NCBI GenBank assembly: GCA_938044295.1
Contig: CALIRC010000128.1
Location: 1-27,335, forward strand
Direction: 5' to 3'
DNA: 27,335 bases
From: Minisyncoccota bacterium
Lineage (GTDB): Bacteria; Patescibacteriota; Minisyncoccia; Moranbacterales; GCA-2747515
Below the pieces are notes generated by a model. The model had not been told where the DNA came from and did no database searches. It saw only the letters and a program-made list of their open reading frames with translations. Shown piece after piece: positions 7,609-16,737 of this stretch (positions within the stretch are counted from its first letter, which is position 1; every line of letters starts with the position of its first letter). Position numbers and translations under genes: made by a program.

Positions 7609-8784
7609 TCAAGAAGTTATTTTATAAAAAGTACGTAAATAGAGATCATGTGTTTCCTGTGCAGTTTTTTGCCACGAATACCGTTGCGCTCGAAGTGGTC
7701 CCTCCGCTCGAAGACGTGTACGCAACTGTTCATCTGCTGCAATTGACGCAATGCCAGCAGCAAAGACAGAAACATCTGAAACGTCACAGTAGTGGGCAGC
7801 ATCACCCAAAATCTCAGGCATACATGCGAGGCGACTAGAAAGCACAGGAATACCATAAGCACATGCTTCCAGTGGCGGCAATCCAAATCCCTCATAAAGT
7901 GAAGGGAAGAGAAATCCATGCGCTCGCATATAGAGCAAATGCAAACGATGATTACTCACCGTTGATAAAATAAGAATGCTCTTTATACCTTTTCGATCAA
8001 TGTACTCTTGCAAACGATCATAAAAATAATCACGCTTCCCCACTAGAACAAGACTATATGCTACAGCATCCTTATACGTAGAACGCTTTTGTTGCGCTTC
8101 AAAGAGCACAAAAGCATCGACAAGCATCTTAAGATTTTTATGTGGATAAGCATTTCCCACATACAAGAAGTACGGTTCTATTATACTACGATCGGAAACT
8201 TCACCCAAAACATCAAGATCATCTTCAATATCATTATGCGAGCGGTAAACATCAGATCCAGCCTCAAGCGTAACAGTGATTTTGTCAGCACAAACTGCAT
8301 ACTGATCAAGAATATCATTTTTTGTAAACAGTGACACTGCTGCGATAGCACGTGAATTGAAAATCGCATGACGAATCACCAATCGATACATGAGAAACTT
8401 AAACCAATAAAAAACGATATTGCGCGTAGAGGCTTTATGCGTCGGATAGCGCACGAGTATTAAATCATGAATTGTAACAATAAATCGACCCAAAAAAAGA
8501 AGCGGCACGTTAAAATGTGGAAAATGGACAAAATCACACCGATGACGATATAGCAGCCACGGGAAAAAAATTTGCTCTGAGAAACTATACCACTTGTACG
8601 GCGCGAGCACTTTGCAAAAACGAGAGTTTTTCGGCGTATAGAGATCGATGTTATCACGCGTCATAAAAATCACATAGTCGTTCGTACGATCAATGTGCTC
8701 CAAATGTTCTACAAGTTTTTGCGTATAGCGTCCAAGCCCTTTACTATCAGGACCAAAAAACCGTGCATCAATCCCTATTTTCAT
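7609..8784 (-). CDS. Glycosyltransferase family 4 (GT-B fold)
   Basis: 391 aa cytosolic or membrane-associated retaining glycosyltransferase. The N-terminal Rossmann half starts MKIGIDARFFGPDSKGLGRYT and includes FIVTIHDLILVRYP (101-114). The C-terminal half has EPYFLYVGNAYPHKNLKMLV (203-222) and the E-x7-E motif EGFGLPPLE (298-306) followed by ACAYGIPVLSS, which bind the sugar nucleotide. Substrate cannot be told from sequence; a hexose or mannose from an NDP-sugar onto a lipid-linked or surface glycan is usual for this group. It is the only gene here whose stop codon is TGA. An extended -10 box lies 21 bases before the start, and a repeat of family A lies just upstream of that. Confidence 0.9.
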   Translation of the reverse strand: MKIGIDARFFGPDSKGLGRYTQKLVEHLEHIDRTNDYVIFMTRDNIDLYTPKNSRFCKVLAPYKWYSFSEQIFFPWLLYRHRCDFVHFPHFNVPLLFLGRFIVTIHDLILVRYPTHKASTRNIVFYWFKFLMYRLVIRHAIFNSRAIAAVSLFTKNDILDQYAVCADKITVTLEAGSDVYRSHNDIEDDLDVLGEVSDRSIIEPYFLYVGNAYPHKNLKMLVDAFVLFEAQQKRSTYKDAVAYSLVLVGKRDYFYDRLQEYIDRKGIKSILILSTVSNHRLHLLYMRAHGFLFPSLYEGFGLPPLEACAYGIPVLSSRLACMPEILGDAAHYCDVSDVSVFAAGIASIAADEQLRTRLRAEGPLRAQRYSWQKTAQETHDLYLRTFYKITS

Positions 8785-8805
8785 ATACGTCGCAAACGTC
8801 TATTT

Positions 8806-8814
8806 ATTATAACA
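8806..8814 (-). promoter_or_regulatory. Extended -10 promoter of the glycosyltransferase gene
   Basis: TGTTATAAT on the minus strand (TG, one base, TATAAT), with no good -35 box. It would start transcription about 15 bases before the ATG at 8784. The same extended -10 occurs before the genes at 13672-15663 and 16807-17568. Confidence 0.55.
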
Positions 8815-8837
8815 AGGAAAAAAGTTTAGAAAGAAAT

Positions 8838-8959
8838 TGGACTTACGCACGTGAATATAATTTTAGGCAAAATCAAGGCTTTGCACGAGCCATAGTCTAA
8901 CTATGGTGAGTGAAAAAAGGAGATTTTAACGACAAAGTATGCCAAGTGCATAAGTTGTA
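8838..8959. repeat. Family A intergenic repeat, copy 1
   Basis: About 122 bp. The left end GGACTTACGCACGTG mirrors the right end CAAGTGCATAAGTT. The middle has a perfect stem CCATAG, TCTAA, CTATGG (8890-8906). Same orientation as copies at 13541 and 17700. The outermost bases are TT on the left and TA on the right. It lies between the DUF2905 gene and the glycosyltransferase gene. Confidence 0.8.
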
Positions 8960-9053
8960 AAAAAAACGAATGTCAACTTTACATCTGTGCACTTTTTCAT
9001 CTTTACATCAATTTCTTATATTTAAAAGTACGCACAGAACACTATTATACATA

Positions 9054-9266
9054 CTATTTACGCAAAAAAACATTGATCACCACAGTCGCAATGATACTTA
9101 GCATAATCGACGTCATAAGTGGAAAAGCAAAAGAGACTTTACCATTCGACCAGAAAAAGTCTCCAGGCAGTTTTTCCACACCGAACTTAGTCAATACAAA
9201 ATACACAAGACCAACAAAAAATATCGACCCACCAACCAACATCAAAATATGTCCAAAATTTCCCAT
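9054..9266 (-). CDS. DUF2905 family small membrane protein
   Basis: 70 aa with two hydrophobic segments (about 7-26 and 46-66). The loop between them, FGVEKLPGDFFWSNGKVSFAFPL, carries the KLPGD motif and FPL of DUF2905 proteins, whose function is unknown. It starts 17 bases after the AI-2E-type gene stops and is very likely in the same transcript. No Shine-Dalgarno is visible. Downstream, an imperfect stem (CTGTGC, ACTTTT arms) precedes repeat copy 1 but lacks a good T tract. Confidence 0.85.
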   Translation of the reverse strand: MGNFGHILMLVGGSIFFVGLVYFVLTKFGVEKLPGDFFWSNGKVSFAFPLMTSIMLSIIATVVINVFLRK

Positions 9267-9283
9267 ACTGAAATAACGATCAG

Positions 9284-10393
9284 CTAACCATTATATTTCT
9301 TAAGCTGCGCTTTAAACTCATACGCATAGATTTCCCACATCGCAAGAGCGAGGGCTAATATAATTGGACCTACGATAAATCCGATAAGGCCAAAGACACT
9401 CATACCACCAATAGTCCCAAAGAATATGAGAAGGCTGTGCATTTGCGTGTCATTACCGACGAGTTTTGGACGAAGAACGTTATCAATTGATGTAACTACA
9501 AGTCCAACTCCTAGAAGAAAAATGCCCTGCCACACATGACCCAGAAAGAACATGATAAATGCCGCAGGGAAAATCACTAGTCCTGCTCCGAGCGCAGGAA
9601 TCACACTTAAAAAAACCATCACGACGAACCAAAGCATCGGCGACGAAATACCAGCAATCAAAAAGGCAATACCACCAAGGGATCCTTGGATACTCCCTAT
9701 AATAAATGTTCCTTTGAGTGTAGCACGCGCCATCGACATAAATTTCTCAATAAGCAGTTCTTCATGCGCATCTTTCAGCGGACTCAGCATCATCAATTTT
9801 TTCACAAACTGTTTCCCATCAAGGAAAAAGTAAAAGAGCGTAAAAAAGAGTACAAAAATCCACAGCACAGAACCGACGATCCCCTCATAGGTTTTTTTTA
9901 CAAAAGACTTTGCCACACCACTCGCATTGCCAAGTGAATTTTCTGTAAGAGAAAGAATACCCCCACCAAGATTTGCAATCGTATCACTGATGCTACTGTC
10001 TAGATCTACAGCACCGACACGAGACTCAATCATGCCGCCAACAGGAGAGTTCAATATCACCCCAGCAACACGACGAATGCTCTGCTGCGCCTGTGATCCA
10101 TCCGTCGTTACTTCTTCCACGACTTCTGCAACCTCACCAATAACAATGTTTCCGATACCTACAATAGGCAATACAATGACCAACGCTACAAAAAGACACA
10201 TGAGCATCGCAACTGTACCTGGATATCCTTTTAAATACTTCAACAATAAGCGTTGTGGCCTTGCAAAAATTCCGGCGAAAAGCGCCGCAACAAAAATTGC
10301 ACTAAGAAAAGGCAAGAAAAGCAAAAATGCTCCCATACTCACCAAAAACAACACGCCAAAAAAGAAATAGGTATTAAAATTATGCAATTTCAT
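9284..10393 (-). CDS. AI-2E family transporter (permease)
   Basis: 369-aa polytopic membrane protein of the AI-2E/PerM family, whose members export small molecules or act as ion antiporters; the substrate here is unknown. Hydrophobic pairs at the N-terminus (FFFGVLFLVSMGAFLLFLPF and the next two helices), a central soluble stretch (about 90-170), and a C-terminal helical bundle. The conserved late region is clear: GIFLLGVGLVVTSIDNVLRPKLVG, then LLIFFGTIGGMSVFGLIGFIVGPIILAL. The NVLRPKLVG run and the G-x-IGFIVGP motif are diagnostic. It leads a two-gene unit with DUF2905 and has its own promoter at 10423-10451. No Shine-Dalgarno precedes ATG 10393. Confidence 0.9.
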   Translation of the reverse strand: MKLHNFNTYFFFGVLFLVSMGAFLLFLPFLSAIFVAALFAGIFARPQRLLLKYLKGYPGTVAMLMCLFVALVIVLPIVGIGNIVIGEVAEVVEEVTTDGSQAQQSIRRVAGVILNSPVGGMIESRVGAVDLDSSISDTIANLGGGILSLTENSLGNASGVAKSFVKKTYEGIVGSVLWIFVLFFTLFYFFLDGKQFVKKLMMLSPLKDAHEELLIEKFMSMARATLKGTFIIGSIQGSLGGIAFLIAGISSPMLWFVVMVFLSVIPALGAGLVIFPAAFIMFFLGHVWQGIFLLGVGLVVTSIDNVLRPKLVGNDTQMHSLLIFFGTIGGMSVFGLIGFIVGPIILALALAMWEIYAYEFKAQLKKYNG

Positions 10394-10708
10394 TGTAACA
10401 ATACGATAACTTATAGTTTAAATATATACTACTTTTTTAGGGAATTGTCAATAGTTCCACAATACAATATTTCAATAGCCCTTAGATATAATCAAATGAT
10501 CTACACAATACATATTCTAGCACAAAGAGAACATGATAGTGCCATCACCAAAATTTCTTAGAGCCTATCTACAATCATTTTTGAGGCGAATTTTTCCATT
10601 TTTATAGTGAAAAATGAAGTGATCGAGAAAATAGTATCGAGATACCATGATGAGATCAATACTTTTTGCAGCCAAAAATGGGAAAATTTAGCAAAAGAAG
10701 AGATGGTA
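10394..10708. other. Gap of 315 bases between the ATPase and AI-2E genes
   Basis: Apart from the promoter at 10423-10451 I see no firm feature. On the plus strand a frame from about 10562 to 10867 reads through the gap and into the antisense of the ATPase gene; its first part (VKNEVIEKIVSRYHDEINTF) looks protein-like but matches nothing I know and has no start signal. The block GAGCCTATCTACAATC at 10561 resembles the ends of some insertion sequences, but no inverted partner is present. No clear terminator follows the ATPase gene. Confidence 0.4.
10423..10451 (-). promoter_or_regulatory. Promoter of the AI-2E/DUF2905 unit
   Basis: On the minus strand TTGACA (10446-10451), a 17-base spacer and TATATA (10423-10428). 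The start codon is 29 bases past the -10 box. Confidence 0.65.
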
Positions 10709-13429
10709 TTAGTAGGCAAAGATACGTTTTTTTGCAAACTCAAATACAATCACCTCGATCACCGTAACTGCAACAATCACAATCCAATGTATCGGACTAA
10801 GAGCTACTGTACCAAGGAACTGTGTAAGCGGCGACACATAAATCCCTGCAAGGAGAAAGAGGAATGATACAGCAACAGCGTAGTTAATCCACTGATTGTG
10901 AAAGAGGTCTCGGCGAAAAATACTACGACGAAAACTACGCAAAACATATGTGAGTGCAAGTGAGTCAAATGCAATAAGTGCAAATGTAACGGTCCGCACA
11001 AGTGCAATATCATCAGTATATTGCAACATCCAAAAATACACGCCAACAGCAGCTAAACCAGAGATAACAAAAATTACTATCATAAATTGCTTATGCAGTC
11101 GTGACAAAATCGGCTCACCCACGCGCCGCGGTGGAATCTTCATAATACCTTTTGTATCCTTTTCTGTTGTCAATGCAATATTTGGTAGACTATCTTCGAT
11201 AAGATTGATCCATAAAATCTGAGCTGCCAAAAGCGGCAATGGAAATCCAAGGATCATTGCGACAAAAAAAATAAAAAGTGCTGAAAAATTATCGGAAACA
11301 AGATATATGATGATTCTACGAATATTTTCAAAAATCGCGCGACCTTGTTCAATCGCACCAATAATCGTCGCAAAACTGCTATCAAGAAGTACCATATCAG
11401 CAACATTCTTCGTTATATCAGTGCCATTACCCATACTAATACCAACATGTGCAGCTTTGAGTGCAGGCGCATCATTTACACCATCACCCACCATCGCTAC
11501 GATTTCACCATTGTCTTGCAAAGCCTTCACTATGCGAATTTTATGTACAGGAGCCACACGAGCAAAAATACTTGTTGTTTGCACACGAGAACGCAACTCT
11601 TCTTGATCCATTTTCTCAACAACATCACCAGTGCATATCTCATCAGCAGAAACATTCCATCCTAATTTTGCAATAATAGCACGTACAGTCATCGCATGAT
11701 CTCCCGTAACAATAAGCGGTCTAATACCGGCTTCCTTTGCAACAGAAAGAGCATCTTGCGCTTCAAGACGCACAGGATCCTCTACACCAATATAACCAAG
11801 TAGGTGGATAGCACGCACTTCCATGGCCGCACGATCATATACATCCCCCAATGCAGACGAATCAACCTTCCGCCACCCACATGCCAAGACGCGCAAACCC
11901 TGATCTGTCAGGGTCTGACGCTGTTTCTCCAGAGCTACAACATCCTTATGATCTGTACGAACTATTCGACCATCATCCAACACGACATGACTTGAACGAT
12001 CAAAAATACGCTCAGGCGCACCTACTACAAACACATAGTGATCATCTGTTGCAAGATTCTTATAAATACGACTAGCAAATTTACGCTCCGACGAAAAAGG
12101 AATTTTTGCAACAAGAGCATGATCTGCAAGAAATACATCTGGTATCAAACCATGACGCATACCCCCTAAGAGTAAGGCTTTGTCCGTAGATCGACCACGA
12201 ACGACAGGGGTAGTACTTTTTTGCACATCATTCTCCACAAGCAAACCCTCTTCTTCGACAAATGCATCATTTACCAAACTACCAATAAGCAAGACACGTT
12301 CCACAGAATTTAATGCATCAAATGCAATCGATGCACGTTGCGGTACTATATGATCCCCCACATGAACATCCGTTAACCTCCCTGATCCCGTCAATACGGT
12401 TTCCACACGCATTTCACCCTCAGTAAGCGTACCTGTCTTATCACTACAGATAGTCGTAATTGCACCAATTGTTTCCGTCGAACTGAGTTTGCGCACAAGC
12501 GCACGTTGCTTCGCCAAACGCCGTACACCAAAAACCATGACCATCGTCACAGCAGGAAGCAATCCCTCTGGGATCGCACTTACAACAAGTGCCGTTGATG
12601 TAATAAAAACCTCTTGCACTGTTTGTCCACGCATAATGCCAATCACTGCAAAAAAAGCAATTGCCACAAGCACACAGCCACCAATCACATGAGAAAGTCG
12701 CGCAAACTCCTGCTTCAGAGGCTCACTCGCCTGTTTTTGATTACGTACAAGTGATGCGATCTTACCGAGTTCAGTATCTGCACCAGTCTCGGTCACCACA
12801 TAAGCACCATCACCTTCAGCAATATAGGAACCAGCAAAAAACATATTAAATTGATCTCCAATGCCCTTCACATGAGAAAGCGTATCTGCTTTCTTGCGCA
12901 CACTTTCTGATTCACCAGTAAGCACAGCTTCATGTGTTGCAACGTGATCTCCGTAAAGCATGCGACCATCAGCTGCTACATAATCTCCTGCGCTCACGCG
13001 AACAATATCACCGACCACAAGCTCCTTGACATCAACTTCATATGGCTTGCCGCCACGAAGCACAACAGCTTGATGTGTCATTGATCCCTGTAAAGCAGCC
13101 AGTGCCTGCTCAGCTTTATCTTCTTGAAAAAAACCAACAATGGTATTAATAAAGACAACAATCAAAATAAAAAATGCATCACTATGGTGCCCTATGACAA
13201 TAGAAACTACAGCAGCAACGAGAATAATATACACCAGCGGACTATGAAATTGGCGCAAAAAAAGCACAAGACGCGACTTCTTTCTATCTTTAGGAAGGCT
13301 ATTTTCACCAAAAACTCTCAATCGCTCGGAAGCTATATCACGCGCCAAACCTTTCTCACTAGTATCAAGATACTGCAAAACAGCAGAAGTCTCCATTGTA
13401 GAGTACGCCTTGTGAGCAAATTTTTTCAT
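10709..13429 (-). CDS. P-type cation ATPase, Ca2+-pump (P2A) type
   Basis: 906-aa membrane pump that couples ATP hydrolysis to cation transport. Order of features: N-terminal cation-ATPase domain with GLARDIASERLRVFGENSLP; M1-M2; actuator loop TGES (171-174); M4 with VVSAIPEGLLPAVT (283-295); phosphorylation site DKTGT with Asp330; nucleotide domain with KIPFSSERKFAS; hinge MVGDGVNDAPALKAAHVGISMG; and four to six C-terminal helices including LWINLIEDSLPNIALTTEKD. The PEGL motif and the M6 N-x3-D pair (NLIED) match Ca2+ pumps. The Glu that supplies a second site in M5 of SERCA is not evident (DNFSALF), which would suggest a single-site, PMR1-like transporter. The gene is alone on its strand segment and has no Shine-Dalgarno. 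Confidence 0.92.
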   Translation of the reverse strand: MKKFAHKAYSTMETSAVLQYLDTSEKGLARDIASERLRVFGENSLPKDRKKSRLVLFLRQFHSPLVYIILVAAVVSIVIGHHSDAFFILIVVFINTIVGFFQEDKAEQALAALQGSMTHQAVVLRGGKPYEVDVKELVVGDIVRVSAGDYVAADGRMLYGDHVATHEAVLTGESESVRKKADTLSHVKGIGDQFNMFFAGSYIAEGDGAYVVTETGADTELGKIASLVRNQKQASEPLKQEFARLSHVIGGCVLVAIAFFAVIGIMRGQTVQEVFITSTALVVSAIPEGLLPAVTMVMVFGVRRLAKQRALVRKLSSTETIGAITTICSDKTGTLTEGEMRVETVLTGSGRLTDVHVGDHIVPQRASIAFDALNSVERVLLIGSLVNDAFVEEEGLLVENDVQKSTTPVVRGRSTDKALLLGGMRHGLIPDVFLADHALVAKIPFSSERKFASRIYKNLATDDHYVFVVGAPERIFDRSSHVVLDDGRIVRTDHKDVVALEKQRQTLTDQGLRVLACGWRKVDSSALGDVYDRAAMEVRAIHLLGYIGVEDPVRLEAQDALSVAKEAGIRPLIVTGDHAMTVRAIIAKLGWNVSADEICTGDVVEKMDQEELRSRVQTTSIFARVAPVHKIRIVKALQDNGEIVAMVGDGVNDAPALKAAHVGISMGNGTDITKNVADMVLLDSSFATIIGAIEQGRAIFENIRRIIIYLVSDNFSALFIFFVAMILGFPLPLLAAQILWINLIEDSLPNIALTTEKDTKGIMKIPPRRVGEPILSRLHKQFMIVIFVISGLAAVGVYFWMLQYTDDIALVRTVTFALIAFDSLALTYVLRSFRRSIFRRDLFHNQWINYAVAVSFLFLLAGIYVSPLTQFLGTVALSPIHWIVIVAVTVIEVIVFEFAKKRIFAY

Positions 13430-13540
13430 AAGTAAAGTCGTACAAAATAACTTAAAATAAACACACTCTCATCAACAAACAATTTATACGAAATGCAGCA
13501 AAATATCATCGGCACTGCAAGCACAAAAAAAATATAATAA

Positions 13541-13664
13541 TAGGACTCACGCATTTGAGTGTAATTGTTAGACAAAGTCGAGGCTTTTCACGAGCCATAG
13601 TCTACCTACGGTGAGTAAAAAACGTAGATTTTAACGACAACGTACACCAAATGCATAAGTTCTA
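13541..13664. repeat. Family A intergenic repeat, copy 2
   Basis: About 124 bp, ending seven bases before the stop codon of the LytR_C gene on its downstream side. Ends TAGGACTCACGCATTT and AATGCATAAGTTCTA are inverted copies and both boundaries are TA. The central stem is CCATAG, TCTAC, CTACGG; as minus-strand RNA the one imperfect pair becomes G-U. Confidence 0.8.
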
Positions 13665-13671
13665 AATAATT

Positions 13672-15663
13672 TTAATTCGTCTTCCCAATCACCACAACAA
13701 GATCAGCAGCATGTTTCTTCAAAATAGCATCAGAGTCCTCAACAAAGGAAGTATTATATGCCACGCCCAAACTCTTCAGGAGCGCCTTGGCCTGTGCACT
13801 CTGTCCTTTTGCATGATAAACAGTCGTCTTCTGATAATTATTCGAAGCGTTAGAAGCAGAAAGGACTTTATAACCCTTTTTAGCAATTTCTTCCGACAAC
13901 GCACCGGCAGCACCTGCCACTTCCCCACCATTGAGTACACGAACAGTAGTTTGCGCTGGAACCTTGTCAGACTGGCTAACATTTTCATTCACATTCTCAT
14001 CCTCTTTTTTAGTTTCTTCCTTCTGCTTTTTTTGCGCAACGGACTCATTATCAGTTTTTTCATCTTGCTTTGGAGTCACCTGCAAATCATCTTGTGCTTT
14101 TTCATTGTCTTCTACTATATCCAACTGATCAGAATCAGATTCCTGGACATCATCCTCTGAACGATCAGAAGAACTCTCATGCAAATCACTAATCGAACGC
14201 GTCTCTTCCTCACTGAAAAATAAACGTCCAATAATAAAAAAAGCAAGAAAAAGAAGTGCGCACAACGAAATAAAAGCAAACAAACCAACACGAACATTCG
14301 CAGTACGCTCTTGTGCTCGCATAGCTTCATCAAATACCTTTTCATCATCCCACATCCATTCAAGATCCATCTGAGAAGGCTTCTTTTCAGAAAGCACTGG
14401 ACGCGCGAGTTTTGAATCAGTAGAAAGATCTGCGTTCGCAGTAGCAATCTTTTCAGCACGTTTTTTTGTAGTTTTCCGAGCTGATCTCACTTTTTTTGCG
14501 ACGCGTGATGGAGTAGACTGATGATCATCATCGTCTTTTGTAGGTTGTTGCTCTATAAGTCGATCATCGGGATCAGACATATTACGTACCGGAGTTTTTT
14601 CTCGAGCATCAGCATAGGAATACGCTGCAACCCGAGGAGCACGCCAGTTACGCCACCATACATACAAACCAAAAAGTCCAAAGGAAAAAATTATACCACT
14701 CATAATTTCCTTAAGCGGTGTAACAGCAATACGCGCGCGATCGGTCTCTACAACGTACGGTCCATCAGAACCATTGTACTCGAGTGAAGCACGAACAAAA
14801 GTCGTCCCCAATCGCTCAACAGCAACGCCAGAAAAATTCTCTGTAATCTCTTCATGTTTTTTTAAAACAATCTCCCGCTCAAGTATTTCCTCCTCACCTG
14901 CGCGATCAACAACGAGATTAAGTGTAAATATGACATCCTCAGTGCCACGGTTCACAATAACAACTTCAGAATCATATGTTTCACGGAAACCAGATCGCAT
15001 CCACGAAAAGAAGTCAAAAGGACCGAACGAACGAGAGACCGTCATCGAAGAAATTTCCACGAGAACAATTGAATCCACCGGAGAAATATACGTGACTTTC
15101 TGTGTATGAAAAAGTGACTCATCCACATTCTCTGGTGCGCCAGAACGATCTTTATTGTCATCTTCTTCTGCAGAAGTATCACTACGAGCAACGATAAAAG
15201 CATCAGCACGATCCTGAACATTCTTTTTCGATATAAAAACAAACGGAACAGTGACTGATGATTCTTTTGCAAGAGTAATCGAAATCTCCTTTTTCCCATC
15301 GCACCACGTATCAAGTGCTTCACTTGCATCACGCGAACGGCACACAGAAGACACATCTCCCTGCGCTAATTGATCCTCAAAAGCTTCTGGTACTGCACCA
15401 AAAAACCGCACAGAATCAAATGGTGCTGAAACGACATTCTGCTCAGAAATTTCTTCCAAATCAGAAAGAGAGAGAGTGATCTCACGAGAAGAATTACTCG
15501 TATTTTCTAAAACCACACTACCATAAACACGCGCATCTGGAGCTGCAACAATATCAGACGGCGTTACTTTCATGTTAAATTCTTCCAGCGATGCCTGAAT
15601 GGGATGTACAAAACAAAAAGAAAAAAATGTAAAGAGAAAGAATGTAAATAACGGTCGTTTCAT
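13672..15663 (-). CDS. LytR_C-domain membrane protein with extracytoplasmic N-terminal domain
   Basis: 663 aa. A signal peptide (residues 1-25, ending IQA-S) is followed by a beta-rich exported region (about 26-315) that resembles secreted immunoglobulin-like domains. TM1 spans 319-337, a basic segment (about 340-455, SRVAKKVRSARKTTKKR) follows, and TM2 spans 459-483. After an acidic and polar linker comes a LytR_C domain (572-660: TVRVLNGGEVAGAAGALSEE to DLVVVIGK). In LytR-CpsA-Psr proteins this domain is attached to a cell-wall glycan ligase, but no such catalytic domain is present here. With two membrane passes, both ends face outward, so a wall-associated role is plausible. The promoter is divergent from that of the BI-1 gene. 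No Shine-Dalgarno. Confidence 0.85.
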   Translation of the reverse strand: MKRPLFTFFLFTFFSFCFVHPIQASLEEFNMKVTPSDIVAAPDARVYGSVVLENTSNSSREITLSLSDLEEISEQNVVSAPFDSVRFFGAVPEAFEDQLAQGDVSSVCRSRDASEALDTWCDGKKEISITLAKESSVTVPFVFISKKNVQDRADAFIVARSDTSAEEDDNKDRSGAPENVDESLFHTQKVTYISPVDSIVLVEISSMTVSRSFGPFDFFSWMRSGFRETYDSEVVIVNRGTEDVIFTLNLVVDRAGEEEILEREIVLKKHEEITENFSGVAVERLGTTFVRASLEYNGSDGPYVVETDRARIAVTPLKEIMSGIIFSFGLFGLYVWWRNWRAPRVAAYSYADAREKTPVRNMSDPDDRLIEQQPTKDDDDHQSTPSRVAKKVRSARKTTKKRAEKIATANADLSTDSKLARPVLSEKKPSQMDLEWMWDDEKVFDEAMRAQERTANVRVGLFAFISLCALLFLAFFIIGRLFFSEEETRSISDLHESSSDRSEDDVQESDSDQLDIVEDNEKAQDDLQVTPKQDEKTDNESVAQKKQKEETKKEDENVNENVSQSDKVPAQTTVRVLNGGEVAGAAGALSEEIAKKGYKVLSASNASNNYQKTTVYHAKGQSAQAKALLKSLGVAYNTSFVEDSDAILKKHAADLVVVIGKTN

Positions 15664-15694
15664 AGTGAAAAATAAAGAGAATAAGTATCACCAT

Positions 15695-15703
15695 ATTATA
15701 ACA
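15695..15703 (-). promoter_or_regulatory. Extended -10 promoter of the LytR_C gene
   Basis: TGTTATAAT on the minus strand, -10 at 15695-15700, 31 bases before the ATG at 15663. There is no clear -35. It lies back to back with the plus-strand promoter at 15713-15741. Confidence 0.55.
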
Positions 15704-15712
15704 CAATTGATA

Positions 15713-15741
15713 TTGACGAGAACGGAAAAATGTACTACAAT
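15713..15741 (+). promoter_or_regulatory. Promoter of the BI-1 gene
   Basis: TTGACG (15713-15718), a 17-base spacer and TACAAT (15736-15741). Transcription would start about 28 bases before the ATG at 15776. Confidence 0.7.
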
Positions 15742-15775
15742 AGACGCAAAGTTAACTATATATTAATTGATATTT

Positions 15776-16471
15776 ATGGAATCACAAACACGCATTGAAG
15801 GAAATGTTGGTTCATCGACACTCGCTTCTTTCTATGCATCTATCTATGGATGGATGACAGTCGGCATGCTTATAAGCGCATTAACTGCATATGTCACACT
15901 AAACACAAATCTAGGTGCAAATATTTTTGCGAATCCCGCATACTTTTACGGCCTTTTTGCATTACAGATTGGTCTCATGCTTGGTATTCAGTTTCTGATA
16001 AACAAACTCCCAGCTGAAATATCACGTGGCCTTTTCTTTATCTACACAGCAATCACAGGTATTTTTCTCTCAGGATTGGCTCTCATGTATTCAGGTAGTA
16101 CACTAACAACCACATTTCTTGTAACTGCTGCCCTCTATGGAGGTCTCGCTATTTACGGATTCACAACGCAAAAAGACCTTTCGTCATGGGGCACAGCAAT
16201 CTTTGTAGGAATTATAGGGGTATTTAGCGTCAGTCTCATTAACATGATTATTGGTAGTAGCGTTCTACATATGATTCTCAGTGCAGTTGCTCTTATGGTA
16301 TTCTCAGCAGCGACCGTATACGACAATCAAATGTACAAAGCAATCTACGCTCAAAATGCAAACGACAACAATAGCCTCAAGAAAATGGCAACACTCGGAG
16401 CTCTGCACATGTACATTAACTTTATTGTGATGTTCCAAAGCCTATTATCACTCTTCGGAGGAAGAGATTAA
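15776..16471 (+). CDS. Bax inhibitor-1/YccA family membrane protein
   Basis: 231 aa with seven predicted helices (TMBIM family; bacterial members such as BsYetJ are pH-dependent Ca2+ leak channels). I chose ATG 15776 (MESQTRIEGN); an in-frame TTG nine bases upstream has no support. Family features: ASFYASIYGWMTVGMLISALTAY at the N-terminus, LFFIYTAITGIFLSGLALMYSG in the middle, and the late signature SAATVYDNQMYKA followed by LGALHMYINFIVMFQSLLSLFGGR, where the Asp and the C-terminal Asn/Phe run match the family. It is a single-gene unit with its own promoter and terminator. Presence near a Ca2+-type ATPase is suggestive only. Confidence 0.92.
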   Translation: MESQTRIEGNVGSSTLASFYASIYGWMTVGMLISALTAYVTLNTNLGANIFANPAYFYGLFALQIGLMLGIQFLINKLPAEISRGLFFIYTAITGIFLSGLALMYSGSTLTTTFLVTAALYGGLAIYGFTTQKDLSSWGTAIFVGIIGVFSVSLINMIIGSSVLHMILSAVALMVFSAATVYDNQMYKAIYAQNANDNNSLKKMATLGALHMYINFIVMFQSLLSLFGGRD

Positions 16472-16496
16472 GACAGAAGGTACTCGCAAAAAAAAC

Positions 16497-16524
16497 AAAA
16501 AAAACCGCACAAGCGGTTTTTTTT
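16497..16524 (+). terminator. Intrinsic terminator of the BI-1 gene
   Basis: AACCGC, loop ACAA, GCGGTT, then eight T. A run of A on the other side makes it usable in both directions. Confidence 0.9.
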
Positions 16525-16580
16525 GCGATCCTAGAAGATCAAGAAATTCTACAATAATGTAAATCTAAGTAAACAAGTAT

Positions 16581-16737
16581 ACCTTCTCCAATTAACCAAT
16601 ATCAACTAAATGCGCTCTCGCATATGCGAGACGCTTTCAAAAAATACGCAGTATGTTGATAACTTATGAGCCAGTTTTGGGAAATATTGTAACCGAGAGA
16701 GTGCATGCTTGGGCGCGTGGTAGTTATTTGAGATGGT
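16581..16737. repeat. Family B palindromic intergenic repeat, copy 1
   Basis: About 157 bp. The left end ACCTTCTCCAATTAAC is an inverted match to the right end (GTTATTTGAGATGGT), and further inside, GCGCTCTCG on the left mirrors GAGAGAGTGCATG on the right. A perfect palindrome CTCGCATATGCGAG lies near 16617-16630. The left 110 bases match 27237-27335 in order: TAACCA, GCTCTC, GCGAGAC, CGCAGT, then a CATAAGC-like block. Confidence 0.65.

Noticed and set aside
8141..8149. Perfect DnaA box (TTATCCACA on the minus strand)
   Set aside because: Single copy inside the glycosyltransferase gene with no cluster, no AT-rich unwinding region and no dnaA nearby; one match is expected by chance.
10561..10592. 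Possible insertion sequence end (GAGCCTATCTACAATC)
   Set aside because: No inverted partner or transposase remnant was found in the gap or beside it.
14977..14992. TGTTTCACGGAAACCA, similar to a parS site
   Set aside because: It lacks one base of the palindrome, is inside the LytR_C coding region, and is 8 kb from parAB. No better copy was found near parA or parB.
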